DNA of 25,034 nt. Source: Euryarchaeota archaeon UBA170 (GTDB lineage Archaea > Thermoplasmatota > Poseidoniia > Poseidoniales > Thalassarchaeaceae). Made by a program: the position numbers and the translations under genes. Below, piece after piece: positions 1-7,688 of the stretch. The stretch is taken from contig DALF01000065.1 of NCBI GenBank assembly GCA_002499345.1, positions 1-25,034 of the forward strand. The letters run 5' to 3'. Numbering within the stretch: position 1 is the first letter of the stretch; each line of letters starts with the position of its first letter. The notes beneath the pieces are model-generated. The model saw only the letters and a program-made list of their open reading frames with translations. It did no database searches and had not been told where the DNA came from.

Positions 1-302
1 TCTATTCTGGCATCCTCTGATGCATGTTTTCTTGGATCCCAAAGAGGGGAGAATGTCAGGTTGACATGTACCGAGCCAACTCCTTCTGTCTGCTCGGTAG
101 CCCTATGGACCGCAGCCATCAATTCAGGAGCTATTGGGCAGCCGGGGCTAGTTAGGGTCATGTCTACCTCAATATGAGTGACGCCCTCTTTGTCCTCGGC
201 CCTAATGCCATAGATTAGTCCGAGCTCTATTACTGAAATTTTCATCTCTGGGTCTTCTACTGACCTCAGAGACTCCCTTACATCAGATTCTACAGACATC
301 AT
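1..302 (-). CDS. sufT: SufT/MIP18-family Fe-S assembly protein (partial, 3' end outside window)
   Basis: The gene runs off the left edge of the window, so only about the first 100 residues are present. They show the MIP18 (formerly DUF59/PaaD) pattern: an early DPE motif, an ELGLIYGI strand, and the signature MTLTSPGCPIAPEL with its conserved cysteine, followed by VHVNLTFSPLWDP. Members of this family help mature Fe-S proteins (SufT in bacteria and archaea, CIA2 in eukaryotes). Two in-frame ATGs lie side by side at 302 and 299, one base after the sufE stop, so the gene is probably translated from the same message as sufS-sufE. A PaaD-type role in phenylacetate degradation is unlikely here, given the neighbouring cysteine desulfurase. 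The family call is firm; the exact role is inferred from context. Confidence 0.87.
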   Translation of the reverse strand, partial: MMSVESDVRESLRSVEDPEMKISVIELGLIYGIRAEDKEGVTHIEVDMTLTSPGCPIAPELMAAVHRATEQTEGVGSVHVNLTFSPLWDPRKHASEDARI

Positions 303-303
303 A

Positions 304-771
304 TCACATCTGGGAGGCTTCTTCCTTCACTTTCTTGACCATGTTCATGAATCCATTAGCCCTGCTAGGGGTCAAAATCTGACTTAATCCCATTTCTTCG
401 ACATATGAAGGGTCATGATTAGCCACCTCACTAGGAGGAAGTCCATTTACGGCGATTGCAGTAATTGCCATCAGGCCCTGTACAATCTGGGCATCTGCGC
501 CTCCTTTGGCAACAAATCCCCCTTGGGAGTCGAGACTACATTCAACATGTGCCCTTGATTGGCATCCATGTACCATGTTCCCGTCATCCCATTCATCAAT
601 AGCTAATGATGACGGATGCTTGTTGGCGTACTCAAATAGCAGTTCATACCTCTCCATGGTATCGAAACAGGATTGGAACCTATCGATGATTCTTGTCACC
701 TCTTCAGACCATTGACCGAGGTCGCCCATGCCTATGCGAAAGGTGATTAGGATTTCACAATTCTGGCGCAT
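304..771 (-). CDS. sufE: SufE-family sulfur acceptor
   Basis: SufE accepts persulfide sulfur from the cysteine desulfurase SufS and stimulates its activity. The 155-residue product matches the family in length and carries the active-site motif HGCQSRAHV (Cys about residue 70). It also has GGADAQIVQGLMA and the C-terminal LSQILTPSRANGFMNMV block, all typical of SufE/YgdK. The start ATG at 771 overlaps the sufS stop (TGATG), suggesting translational coupling. A TTG at 774 and an internal ATG at 729 are alternatives, and the first 14 residues before the 729 ATG are less family-like. SufE is mainly a bacterial family, so its presence in an archaeal genome suggests acquisition together with sufS. 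Confidence 0.9.
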   Translation of the reverse strand: MRQNCEILITFRIGMGDLGQWSEEVTRIIDRFQSCFDTMERYELLFEYANKHPSSLAIDEWDDGNMVHGCQSRAHVECSLDSQGGFVAKGGADAQIVQGLMAITAIAVNGLPPSEVANHDPSYVEEMGLSQILTPSRANGFMNMVKKVKEEASQM

Positions 772-2000
772 CAACCAAATCTTGAAACGATTGATTCAAG
801 ATGAGAAACAAAAGCCTCGGCCTCTTCCATGGTATTGTATATCCATACGGATGCTCGATTTGTAGAGCCTACTCCCATGGCCTCCATCAGGGGCTGAGCG
901 CAATGATGTCCGGTCCTTACTGCAAAGCCACCAGCATCCAACAAGTATCCCAGATCTTGGGCTTGAATTGTATCATGTAGGAAAGAGACAACCCCGATTG
1001 CTTCTTCCTTCTCTGGGAACCCGAAGACGGTAATGCCGGGTATTTCGCGCATCCTGGTGGCCATCCATGAAGCGATACCCTGAACATGTCTGTGTGCCTC
1101 ATCGAAGTCGATATTCTTCTCTAGCCAGTCAACAGCTACCCCCCATCCGATTGCTTCTGCCATTCTTGGAGTTCCGGTCTCAAACATTGCATACCCTTCT
1201 TGGAATTGTGTATCTTCTAGTGAGACTCTCTTTACTATCGAACCGCCGGTCAGGAATGGTCCCATTTCTGATAAAGCGTCTTCCCTTACCAGAAGGCATC
1301 CTATTCCAGTAGGTCCGGCCATCTTGTGCGCTGCAACTGACAAGAAGTCTGCACCCAGCTCGTCGAAGAAGATTTTCTCATGAGGGGCCCCTTGAGCACT
1401 ATCAATTGCCACTCTAGCACCCTGTGAATGTGCCATTTTGATAACTCTCTCAATATCATTCCTAACTCCTAGAACATTACTTACATGGCCCACACACACT
1501 AATGATGACCCCTCAATTGCCACTTCCATGGCCTCGTAGTCAAGAGTAAATTTTTCAGTATCGATTGGGACATATCTTAGCTCTATCCCTCGTTCCTTGG
1601 ATAGCTGTTGCCACGGAACAATATTTGCATGGTGCTCCATTTCCGTAGTTACTACTACATCGCCTTTATTCAGATTGTATCTGGCCCATCCATATGCGAC
1701 TAAGTTCATTGCCTCTGTAGCGCTACCAGTGTAGATCATCTGTCCCTCTGATGTTCCTAAGAATTTAGAAATCCTATCTCTGGCACCCTCGAGTGCCGCC
1801 GTAGATTCATCCGCAAGGGTATGGTTTGCCCTATGTGCATTTGCATGATAGTTCTTGTAAAAATCAGACATCGCATCAATTACAGCGAGTGGTTTCTGAG
1901 AGGTTGCGGCATTGTCAAAGTAAACTAGCTTTTTTCCATTTGGCAGTGTCCTCTGCAAGATAGGGAACTGGGAACGAATCGATTCAACGTCTAGAGGCAT
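771..2000 (-). CDS. sufS: Cysteine desulfurase SufS (group II NifS-like)
   Basis: This PLP-dependent enzyme releases sulfur from cysteine as an enzyme-bound persulfide for Fe-S cluster assembly. Its 409 residues fit SufS/CsdA. Visible landmarks are the N-terminal FDNAATSQKP, TEMEHHANIVPW (PLP-stacking His near 123), VAIDSAQGAPH (Asp200), the PLP lysine in SVAAHKMAGPTGIG (Lys226), and the catalytic loop RTGHHCAQPLM (Cys367). The RTGHHC context marks group II, SufS rather than IscS. The ATG at 2000 is preceded by a GGGGA-like element. The gene heads a tight group sufS-sufE-sufT; the scaffold genes sufB, sufC and sufD are not in this window. Confidence 0.95.
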   Translation of the reverse strand: MPLDVESIRSQFPILQRTLPNGKKLVYFDNAATSQKPLAVIDAMSDFYKNYHANAHRANHTLADESTAALEGARDRISKFLGTSEGQMIYTGSATEAMNLVAYGWARYNLNKGDVVVTTEMEHHANIVPWQQLSKERGIELRYVPIDTEKFTLDYEAMEVAIEGSSLVCVGHVSNVLGVRNDIERVIKMAHSQGARVAIDSAQGAPHEKIFFDELGADFLSVAAHKMAGPTGIGCLLVREDALSEMGPFLTGGSIVKRVSLEDTQFQEGYAMFETGTPRMAEAIGWGVAVDWLEKNIDFDEAHRHVQGIASWMATRMREIPGITVFGFPEKEEAIGVVSFLHDTIQAQDLGYLLDAGGFAVRTGHHCAQPLMEAMGVGSTNRASVWIYNTMEEAEAFVSHLESIVSRFG

Positions 2001-2072
2001 GGTATCTTCCCCATGTGCTGGTCGGGGTCCAGAATATCAATTCGACCGTATAGAATTCCGAAGAAATCCACT

Positions 2073-2079
2073 CTATATG
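2073..2079 (+). promoter_or_regulatory. Candidate TATA box for the SLOG gene
   Basis: A CTATATG element is centred about 24 bases before the ATG at 2100. In archaea this spacing fits a promoter for a leaderless or nearly leaderless transcript, and it is the main reason for choosing that start. The call rests on spacing and base composition only. Confidence 0.4.
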
Positions 2080-2099
2080 GATTTTCTAGGAATGGATTT

Positions 2100-2576
2100 A
2101 TGTTTCCAGACCCTGTTAGCTATGCTATGGAGAACCGGAGAGGGGTGGATGTTGTTGAACGGCTCGGGAGCAGGGATCTAAATGATGATGGTGAAATAAT
2201 CAACCTAGCAATTGTTGGATCTAGTAGATACTATGACTATGCAAACTTCGAGGCCTTTATTGATTCATGGATAGAGATTAACGGTTATCCGGACCTAATT
2301 ATAGTTGGAGGAGCCAGTGGTATTGACTACATGGCAGAGAGATGGGCGACGAATAATTCAATTCCAATAGCCATATTCTCTGAGGAATGGGATGATCCGA
2401 GGAGAGGTCTTGAAGACAAAGGTAGGCCCGAGGCGCCAAACTCCCTGACTGAGAAGATTCTGCAATCTGCCAATCATATACTTGCAATGCCCTCCGCAAC
2501 CAGTAAATGGACCAGAGTTATAATTAGAGAGGCGGAAGAGAGGGGAGTACCTATTGAGGTACACGAATTAGAGTAA
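2100..2576 (+). CDS. SLOG-domain protein (YspA/DUF2493-like)
   Basis: The 158-residue product has one Rossmann-like domain. It opens with INLAIVGSSRYYDYANF, a glycine turn at the end of the first strand. The signature GGASGIDYMAERWA follows, matching the GGARGaD..a..wA motif of YspA/DUF2493 SLOG proteins. Then come a SEEWDDP segment, equivalent to the fADWd element, and a C-terminal helix WTRVIIREAEERGVPIEV. Such domains bind nucleotides or nucleotide-derived ligands, but the ligand here is unknown. The reading frame is open upstream to 2013. The ATG at 2100 is preferred because of the TATA-like element and because the upstream residues look unlike the family; ATG 2127 is also possible. It is divergent from sufS and ends two bases before the tRNA-Glu gene on the opposite strand. 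Confidence 0.62.
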   Translation: MFPDPVSYAMENRRGVDVVERLGSRDLNDDGEIINLAIVGSSRYYDYANFEAFIDSWIEINGYPDLIIVGGASGIDYMAERWATNNSIPIAIFSEEWDDPRRGLEDKGRPEAPNSLTEKILQSANHILAMPSATSKWTRVIIREAEERGVPIEVHELE

Positions 2577-2578
2577 AT

Positions 2579-2656
2579 TGGTGCTCCTGCCGGGATTTGA
2601 ACCCGGGTCGCCGGGATGAAAACCCGGTATGATGGACCGAACTACACCACAGGAGC
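2579..2656 (-). tRNA. tRNA-Glu (anticodon UUC), CCA encoded
   Basis: Read on the minus strand, the 7-base acceptor stem GCTCCTG pairs with CAGGAGC. The anticodon stem CCGGG/CCCGG encloses the loop TTTTCAT, giving anticodon TTC (Glu). The T arm holds GGTTCAAAT. No intron is present. The discriminator A is followed directly by CCA in the DNA (2581-2579), so the 3' CCA is genome-encoded. Confidence 0.95.
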
Positions 2657-2733
2657 TGAAGCATCGGAGACACCGTTCACACATAATCGAATCGGGTAGA
2701 AGGCCACTCTAAGTAATCCATTTTGGTGGCGAA

Positions 2734-3369
2734 TTACTCTTCTTCATCCAGAAGCGAGTCCCACCATCGCATAGCTGGCAGGAAGACTATCAAGGAAATC
2801 ACAGTTAATACGATCCACACCAATGGACTCGCGAGGAATTTTAGTAATTGATCTCCCCAAACCCCAATCACGATGCCTTGGACCCCAAATCTCAATCCTC
2901 GCCCCCACATACCTGCAATGATAAATTGGCGCTTGTCCATCTCTCCCATACCTGCTATCCAAGCCAGAGCCTTGTAGGGAATGGGAGATAGTGCGGCGAT
3001 GAATATACCAGCACTTCCATATCTATCAATAAGATTATCCAATCTAACAATGTGTTTTTTGTTGATTATCCTCTCAGCGAAATTACGCCCAAGGATCTTG
3101 CCAAGCCACCACCCAACAACTGCTCCAGCTACACTAGTTAACGTTACTACTAGCCAGATAAGAAATATTGCCATGGGCTGACCTTGTGCGTCTAAGAACA
3201 TTGGCAATGTTAGTGCCTCGGGAGGAATTGGTTGCAAAACTGCCTCAGTGAATGACAGAATTCCCAACCCAGGAAGACCCAGATCTAGTGACCATTCAAT
3301 ATAGGAATCCCATGTATCCCAGAATTGATCGGGTAACAGTCCCATACATGGTCGTCGATGCCATTGCAT
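2734..3369 (-). CDS. DedA/VTT-domain (SNARE-associated) membrane protein
   Basis: The product is about 211 residues, with four or more hydrophobic segments. It shows the VTT/DedA pattern: LSFTEAVLQPIPPEALTLP at the N side of the domain, then a small-residue-rich segment AGAVVGWWLGKILGRNFAER. After these come a YGSAGIFIAALSPIPYKALAWIAG re-entrant loop with a conserved proline, and a C-terminal helix LVWIVLTVISLIVFLPAMRWW. Proteins of this superfamily are linked to lipid scrambling or transport and membrane homeostasis; the substrate here is unknown. The open frame continues upstream to 3672, but that part lies antisense to nob1 and does not look like protein of this family. I therefore use the ATG at 3369; ATG 3345 is an alternative. 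Confidence 0.82.
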   Translation of the reverse strand: MQWHRRPCMGLLPDQFWDTWDSYIEWSLDLGLPGLGILSFTEAVLQPIPPEALTLPMFLDAQGQPMAIFLIWLVVTLTSVAGAVVGWWLGKILGRNFAERIINKKHIVRLDNLIDRYGSAGIFIAALSPIPYKALAWIAGMGEMDKRQFIIAGMWGRGLRFGVQGIVIGVWGDQLLKFLASPLVWIVLTVISLIVFLPAMRWWDSLLDEEE

Positions 3370-3382
3370 TATGAAATAGTGG

Positions 3383-3390
3383 TATTTATG
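3383..3390 (+). promoter_or_regulatory. Candidate TATA box for nob1
   Basis: TATTTATG lies about 27 bases before the nob1 ATG at 3413, suited to a leaderless transcript. The reverse complement, CATAAATA, could also serve the divergent DedA-type gene, but its spacing to ATG 3369 is short. Confidence 0.4.
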
Positions 3391-3412
3391 AGGGATTACA
3401 TAGGCAAAATCA

Positions 3413-3934
3413 ATGAAAGGGATGTGTAGCGACCAGATTATGGGCGGGGGCAAGGTCTTGGATACATCGGCCTTGATTTCATGGCCACTGTCAGAACTAC
3501 GTGGATCAATGATTGTAAGTTCCCAGGTTGGTGAGCTGGAGAAGTATTCCCCCATGCGAGCAGATATCATCCATTCACTGGGATTGGTTATTTCGGAGCC
3601 CAGCAGAGAGTCCCTCACTACTATCTCCAAGCTTGCGATGGAGACTGGTGATATGACTGGAATTTCCCCCACCGACCTGAGTTTGGTTGCATTGGCACAT
3701 TGCAGAGGAGCGACTCTAGTTACTGATGACTATAGAATGCAAAATCTGGCTGAGAATCTCGGAATGAATTGGAGAGGAGCGGTCATGAATGGAATCTCTG
3801 AAACTTGGAGATGGGAGTTGAAATGCATTGGCTGTGGGACTATATTTGACTCTCCTGATTCCCCTAGTAGTAACAAGAGAGAGCTAAAACAATGCGAAAA
3901 TTGTGGCAGTGCCCTCAGACTGAGAAAGAAATGA
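3413..3934 (+). CDS. nob1: Nob1-like rRNA maturation endonuclease (PIN domain plus zinc ribbon)
   Basis: Nob1 cleaves the precursor of 16S/18S rRNA to make its mature 3' end. The 173-residue product has the archaeal Nob1 arrangement: an N-terminal PIN nuclease domain followed by a zinc ribbon. Putative metal-binding acids are Asp17 in KVLDTSALI, a Glu near 41-43, Asp88 in SPTDLSLVALA and Asp105/106 in LVTDDYRM. The ribbon is KCIGCGTIF (Cys138, Cys141) with QCENCGSAL (Cys161, Cys164). The 3413 start is supported by the TATA-like element 27 bases upstream; ATG 3422 is an alternative. Its stop TGA directly abuts the tatA stop on the other strand. Confidence 0.9.
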   Translation: MKGMCSDQIMGGGKVLDTSALISWPLSELRGSMIVSSQVGELEKYSPMRADIIHSLGLVISEPSRESLTTISKLAMETGDMTGISPTDLSLVALAHCRGATLVTDDYRMQNLAENLGMNWRGAVMNGISETWRWELKCIGCGTIFDSPDSPSSNKRELKQCENCGSALRLRKK

Positions 3935-4144
3935 TTACTCGCTTTCCATATCCACTTCAGCAGTCATTCCGCCTCTGTCCATATCCTGCTCGGCCTTTGA
4001 TGGATTTGTTACCTCACTTACTGCCTTCTGGTACTCGCCTTTAGCCAGGCCGACGTTCCTAGCAAGTTTCGGTATCTTGTCGACTCCAAAAATTAGTACC
4101 CCAAAAACTACCAGTGCTACTATTTCGACGGTACCGAGTGCCAT
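3935..4144 (-). CDS. tatA: Sec-independent translocase subunit TatA/TatE
   Basis: TatA forms the pore-like component that moves folded proteins across the membrane together with TatC. The 69-residue product has the family layout: one N-terminal transmembrane helix (about residues 5-20, ending IFGVDKIPKLARNVG). This matches the FG..KiPel.r.lG hinge motif and leads into an amphipathic helix and an acidic C-terminal tail. tatC is not in the window. The gene is convergent with nob1 with no base between the two stop codons. Confidence 0.92.
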   Translation of the reverse strand: MALGTVEIVALVVFGVLIFGVDKIPKLARNVGLAKGEYQKAVSEVTNPSKAEQDMDRGGMTAEVDMESE

Positions 4145-4198
4145 TGTATCAGAAGGTGGTAGGGGACATATCGATTCAATGCTTCGGAGGAAAAATAC

Positions 4199-4468
4199 CT
4201 AACCTCCTGAAACAGGAGGAAGAAATGCTACTTCTGAACGATCCTTGAGGGAGATTTCAAAATCGGAGTAAATACTTCCGTCAAGGGCCACTCTAAGTCC
4301 TTTAGAAACTAGATCTACCAGATTTAATCGTGAAATAAGATCGATTAATTTTGCATCTTTGGACAAAGCAATTTCAACTTCTCGCTCCCCTATTGATTCA
4401 GCTAGCGGACCGAAGAATAGTACCCTAACTATAATTGCACTACCGCCCGGGTGAGCTGGGGAGTCCAT
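4199..4468 (-). CDS. MoaD/ThiS-family ubiquitin-like sulfur carrier
   Basis: The 89-residue product ends in VAFLPPVSGG. The C-terminal Gly-Gly is adenylated and thiocarboxylated in MoaD, ThiS and the SAMP proteins. The beta-grasp pattern is visible in VRVLFFGPLAESIGERE, LIDLISRL and GLRVALDGS. FFGPLAE.IG is more like MoaD (molybdopterin synthase small subunit) than ThiS. In archaea such proteins can also serve in tRNA thiolation or protein conjugation, and no partner (MoaE, MoeB/E1) lies nearby to decide. The ATG at 4468 gives about 13 residues before the first strand; no closer in-frame ATG or GTG is present. Confidence 0.85.
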   Translation of the reverse strand: MDSPAHPGGSAIIVRVLFFGPLAESIGEREVEIALSKDAKLIDLISRLNLVDLVSKGLRVALDGSIYSDFEISLKDRSEVAFLPPVSGG

Positions 4469-4513
4469 GTCAATCTTAGAGGGTCCTCAGCAATCAATTC
4501 ATCGATTATGAAC

Positions 4514-4524
4514 TATAGTAAATT
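4514..4524 (+). promoter_or_regulatory. Candidate TATA box for the HAD gene
   Basis: TATAGTAAATT lies about 25-33 bases before the ATG at 4548 and favours that start over the in-frame GTG at 4533. The same A/T-rich element could be read in the other direction for the divergent MoaD-type gene. Confidence 0.38.
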
Positions 4525-4547
4525 AACAAGTAGTGCCTGCGATATAC

Positions 4548-5249
4548 ATGAATAGCGTGACTGCTGTCGTGTTCGACTGTGACGGTGTGCTCACTGATAA
4601 TGGGTCTTCTTGGCAGAATATTCATAGTAAATTTGGTACCGATTCTGCAGATGATGGGTCTCACAAGAAAACCTTAGAGATGTTCCTTGATGGGAAAATA
4701 ACTGAAGAAGAATTTGTCGAGCATGATATCAGGCTATGGAAGAGTGTGAAGTCCGACATCCATAGAGATGACATAATGAGGTGCTACAGCGGTGTGGGAC
4801 TTATGGAAGGGGCCAGGGATGTTGTCGAGGAGCTTCACAGCAGAGGAATATATGTCGCGATAGTTTCATCTGGTGTCGACCTGTTTGTAGGGGCCATAGC
4901 AAATATGCTGAAAGTCGATGATTGGGCGGCCAATGGCTTTGAATGGGACAAAGATGGTTTCTTGCAAGGAGGGCTTCCAACTAGGGTATACTCCCATAAT
5001 AAGGGGCTAATGGTAGAGAAGCTTGCGAGGATAAATGGCTTTGAAACTAGTACAATCGTATCAATAGGAGACTCAAGTACTGACTTGTCAATGAAGATTG
5101 GAAAATCTTCTTTCATTGGATTTAATCCTGCTAGGGAAAGGGCCTTGGAAGCATTCATAGAATCAGGAGTACCCGTAGTAGAAAGCAAGGATCTCAGAGA
5201 TATTTGGCCACACATATTCGATGGAGAAGAGTTTTCCAGAGGCAATTAA
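4548..5249 (+). CDS. HAD-superfamily phosphatase, phosphoserine-phosphatase-like
   Basis: All four HAD motifs are visible: VVFDCDGVLTDN (nucleophile and acid Asp pair), IVSSGVD (motif II Ser), the lysine in SHNKGLMVEKL (motif III), and SIGDSSTDLSM (motif IV). The region between motifs I and II is helical, like the C1 cap of SerB-type enzymes, and the 233-residue length fits phosphoserine phosphatase. Likely chemistry is hydrolysis of a small phosphomonoester, with serine biosynthesis as the leading guess, but the substrate cannot be fixed from sequence. The TAA stop shares the palindromic TTAA with the stop of the convergent DP1 gene. Confidence 0.82.
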   Translation: MNSVTAVVFDCDGVLTDNGSSWQNIHSKFGTDSADDGSHKKTLEMFLDGKITEEEFVEHDIRLWKSVKSDIHRDDIMRCYSGVGLMEGARDVVEELHSRGIYVAIVSSGVDLFVGAIANMLKVDDWAANGFEWDKDGFLQGGLPTRVYSHNKGLMVEKLARINGFETSTIVSIGDSSTDLSMKIGKSSFIGFNPARERALEAFIESGVPVVESKDLRDIWPHIFDGEEFSRGN

Positions 5250-6877
5250 GCGAAAGGAATGGAAGCAGTAGCAAAGGTATGCAGATTAACTACAGTTAAG
5301 ATGCAGGGTTTAGGTTGAAATCCTAACATTCTCTGGAAGTCTGTTTGATTCTGCCACGTTGAACTGTGCACCATTGTTGTCCCTTTGTAATTACCAACAA
5401 AGTGACCATGTACATGCCCAGTAACAAAAATATCGGGTACAGTTGAAATTACCAAGTTATCTTCTGGTTCCGGAGAGAGTGGAGTTTTTCCGCCCCATGA
5501 CGGAGCCAAGTGCCTTCTCTCAAGCATTGCCTGCATTGCCCTTTCTGGCTGAGAGTATGAAACAGACCTCAAAGTTGCTACGAAATCATCTATGCTCTTG
5601 CCATGATAAGATAGCACCCTAACTCCGTGCAAGCTAAAATCACATGGATTTCCTACGAAGGTAGTATCTGAATAGTCCTGCTGTACCTCTGGATCAAGAG
5701 CTGGTTGTGGCTCTGCTGGCCTTACCGCATCGTGGTTTCCGGGAAGTATGATGACATCTACCCAGTCTGGTAGCCCTTCGAGAAGTCTCGCAAGCTCTGA
5801 ATACTGATTGAACAAATCTTTGATTGACAAATGTCTATCTTGACCGGGATAAATTCCGACCCCATCAACTCCATCGCCACTTAGAACGAAATACTTGATT
5901 GTTTTAGCTAGTGGATCGTTATTGAACCAAGTAATCATTTTCTCCCATTGGGGCCCTAGGAATGTCATACTACCGACATGCATGTCCGATAGGAATGCGG
6001 CGGATACAGCTTGATCCTGTGCCGCCATAGATTTGGAATGTACGCCTAGGGGAGGCAGATGGATATCTTGAACGAAGAAAATTGGATCTCCCTCGCCTAC
6101 GAGAAAATACCCACTAACTCCTACTACGTCGTCATCCATGAGTCCATCCAAAGCCGGATGTACTTCAGAAGCATCTGAAGGCGGCTTTACTATGCATCTG
6201 ACTTGCGCTGTTTCGTCCTCAATTACGAACATCAAGTTCTTGCTCTTGGCCCATCGCATATCAGTGGCAAGACCGACCATTGTCACCTCATAGTCCCTGC
6301 TAGAATGCCTCTGGCGATTTCTCCAAGCCTCCGAGGCCGGAGTTGGCCTCCTTGGAAGTGAGTTTGCTGATACCATCATCGATCTAATCTTCTTTAGTCT
6401 ATCCGTGAAGCAGGATTTCATGTCTGACATCTTGCCCTCGGTAACCGAGTTTCCAGTAATATCGAAATGAATCTCGACCTCAGAGTCCACATCAGTAGCG
6501 TGCATTGGGAAATCTGCCAGATTGTATTGTTCCAAACCATGTGGACGAGGGGCAGGGGCTAGTTCAAGAGTCTCTGAAGCGGCTACGGTCCTCCCCATAG
6601 ATGAGTGACTATTGGGATTTGGAAGTGTAACCTGCCGTGTTTTAGGAGATTCTGCAGGCGTATAATCGACTGAAGTAGATGCAGTAATGGAAAGTAGTTC
6701 GCTAATAGTTCGGAAATCTAAAATTTTCACTCCGGACGCTCTAGCGGCTTGGATAAGAGGCTGTAAGTCTTCTAATTCCTGTATTATCTGCTGTGACTTC
6801 CTGCCAATCACAAGAATTCCTGAAGAAGCCAAAATTCGCTGTCTTGCAGGCCAATCGTCCGAGACCATGTCAGTCAA
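5246..6877 (-). CDS. polB: DNA polymerase D small subunit DP1
   Basis: DP1 is the small, exonuclease-bearing subunit of the archaeal replicative polymerase PolD. The 543-residue product has an N-terminal region (1-190), an OB-fold-like segment (about 193-275), and a calcineurin-like phosphoesterase domain (about 290-540). Metal-site motifs are intact: SDMHVGS (Asp298, His300), GDGVDGVGIYPGQ (Asp335), PGNHDAVRPAEPQP (Asn381, His382), SYHGKS (His425) and TGHVHGHF (His488, His490). The proofreading activity is therefore probably retained. The frame opens at a TTG (6877) about nine bases after a GAGGTGA Shine-Dalgarno-like element; ATG 6868 is the alternative. The large subunit DP2 gene is not here. 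Confidence 0.95.
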   Translation of the reverse strand: MTDMVSDDWPARQRILASSGILVIGRKSQQIIQELEDLQPLIQAARASGVKILDFRTISELLSITASTSVDYTPAESPKTRQVTLPNPNSHSSMGRTVAASETLELAPAPRPHGLEQYNLADFPMHATDVDSEVEIHFDITGNSVTEGKMSDMKSCFTDRLKKIRSMMVSANSLPRRPTPASEAWRNRQRHSSRDYEVTMVGLATDMRWAKSKNLMFVIEDETAQVRCIVKPPSDASEVHPALDGLMDDDVVGVSGYFLVGEGDPIFFVQDIHLPPLGVHSKSMAAQDQAVSAAFLSDMHVGSMTFLGPQWEKMITWFNNDPLAKTIKYFVLSGDGVDGVGIYPGQDRHLSIKDLFNQYSELARLLEGLPDWVDVIILPGNHDAVRPAEPQPALDPEVQQDYSDTTFVGNPCDFSLHGVRVLSYHGKSIDDFVATLRSVSYSQPERAMQAMLERRHLAPSWGGKTPLSPEPEDNLVISTVPDIFVTGHVHGHFVGNYKGTTMVHSSTWQNQTDFQRMLGFQPKPCILTVVNLHTFATASIPFA

Positions 6878-6922
6878 GGGAGAAGCTCACCTCATGATGA
6901 TATCGCTAAAGGACTTGTGAAA

Positions 6923-7633
6923 CTACTCTTTGGCGTCCCAATCGGTCAGAGATGCTAAGTCTACCTTTCCTATATCTTCTGCTACTGTTCTAGGACTTTT
7001 CTGCCACTCCAAGCTCCCCTCCCACTCCTCAGAAGATGGATCCAGCTGAGATGTGTCGAATGACCCATCGGATGCATCTTTATTCAATGCCTCCTCCATG
7101 ACAGCCTCATTCTCATCAACCCTATCCAAAGCCTCCAAAGTTAGTCTAAGAGCGAAAGCCGCAAATGATCTTTTGTTGTCTAATCTGTCATTATCTCCAA
7201 AATCCATTCTCCTCGATAGGAAGTAATCTCCAGCTATGACCGCAACATGAACTCTGCCTACTTCCTTGTTACCGGTTGACCCTCCTGGTCCAGCAATTCC
7301 CGTAATTCCTATTGAAACATTGGAGTCGGATTGAAATTTTGCCCCCTGGGCCATCTGTATTGCAACCTCGTGAGACACTGCACCCGCATCATCACTATCG
7401 AATGCAGTCTTTTCCACACCTAGTTCCCTCATCTTTGAGTCATTGGAATACGTAATCCAGCCTTGATTGAACCATGCAGAAGCCCCCGAAATATCCGTTA
7501 TCAGGGAAGCTACTAATCCTCCTGTACAGGATTCTGCCACAGAAACCGTCCAGTCCCTCTTCCTAAGCCTTCTAGCAACGCGGGACGCCAGTCCAGCTGT
7601 CTCTTCGACCACGCAACGTCCCGCCGGCGTCAC
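6923..7633 (-). CDS. pncC: CinA C-terminal-domain protein, nicotinamide-nucleotide amidase type
   Basis: PncC deamidates nicotinamide mononucleotide to nicotinic acid mononucleotide in pyridine-nucleotide salvage. The first 170 residues match the CinA C-terminal domain: SVAESCTGGLVASLIT (catalytic-loop Ser35), a WITYSNDSK strand, GAVSHEVAIQMA, and the glycine-rich GITGIAGPGGSTGNKEVG. The last 60 or so residues form an acidic, low-complexity tail outside the family's usual length. The N-terminal competence-damage domain of full CinA is absent. The start is a GTG at 7633; a second GTG at 7612 is possible. It lies 45 bases upstream of DP1 on the same strand, so the two may share a transcript. 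Confidence 0.88.
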   Translation of the reverse strand: MTPAGRCVVEETAGLASRVARRLRKRDWTVSVAESCTGGLVASLITDISGASAWFNQGWITYSNDSKMRELGVEKTAFDSDDAGAVSHEVAIQMAQGAKFQSDSNVSIGITGIAGPGGSTGNKEVGRVHVAVIAGDYFLSRRMDFGDNDRLDNKRSFAAFALRLTLEALDRVDENEAVMEEALNKDASDGSFDTSQLDPSSEEWEGSLEWQKSPRTVAEDIGKVDLASLTDWDAKE

Positions 7634-7680
7634 TTATTGAATATTCAGTAAATTGAATGATCACTGGTACTTGAATGATG

Positions 7681-7685
7681 AAAAA
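7681..7685 (-). terminator. Short T-tract after tRNA-Val
   Basis: Downstream of the tRNA-Val gene the minus strand reads ATATTTTTC, a five-T run directly after the encoded CCA. Archaeal RNA polymerase can terminate at such T-runs. It is short, so the call is tentative. Confidence 0.35.
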
Positions 7686-7688
7686 TAT

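Noticed and set aside
2100..2576. SLOG protein as part of a Thoeris-like or other defence system
   Set aside because: No TIR, effector or membrane partner gene lies beside it; the neighbours are Fe-S assembly genes and a tRNA.
3370..3672. N-terminal extension of the DedA/VTT reading frame
   Set aside because: It lies antisense to the well-supported nob1 coding sequence and has no membrane or family pattern; it is an open frame by chance.
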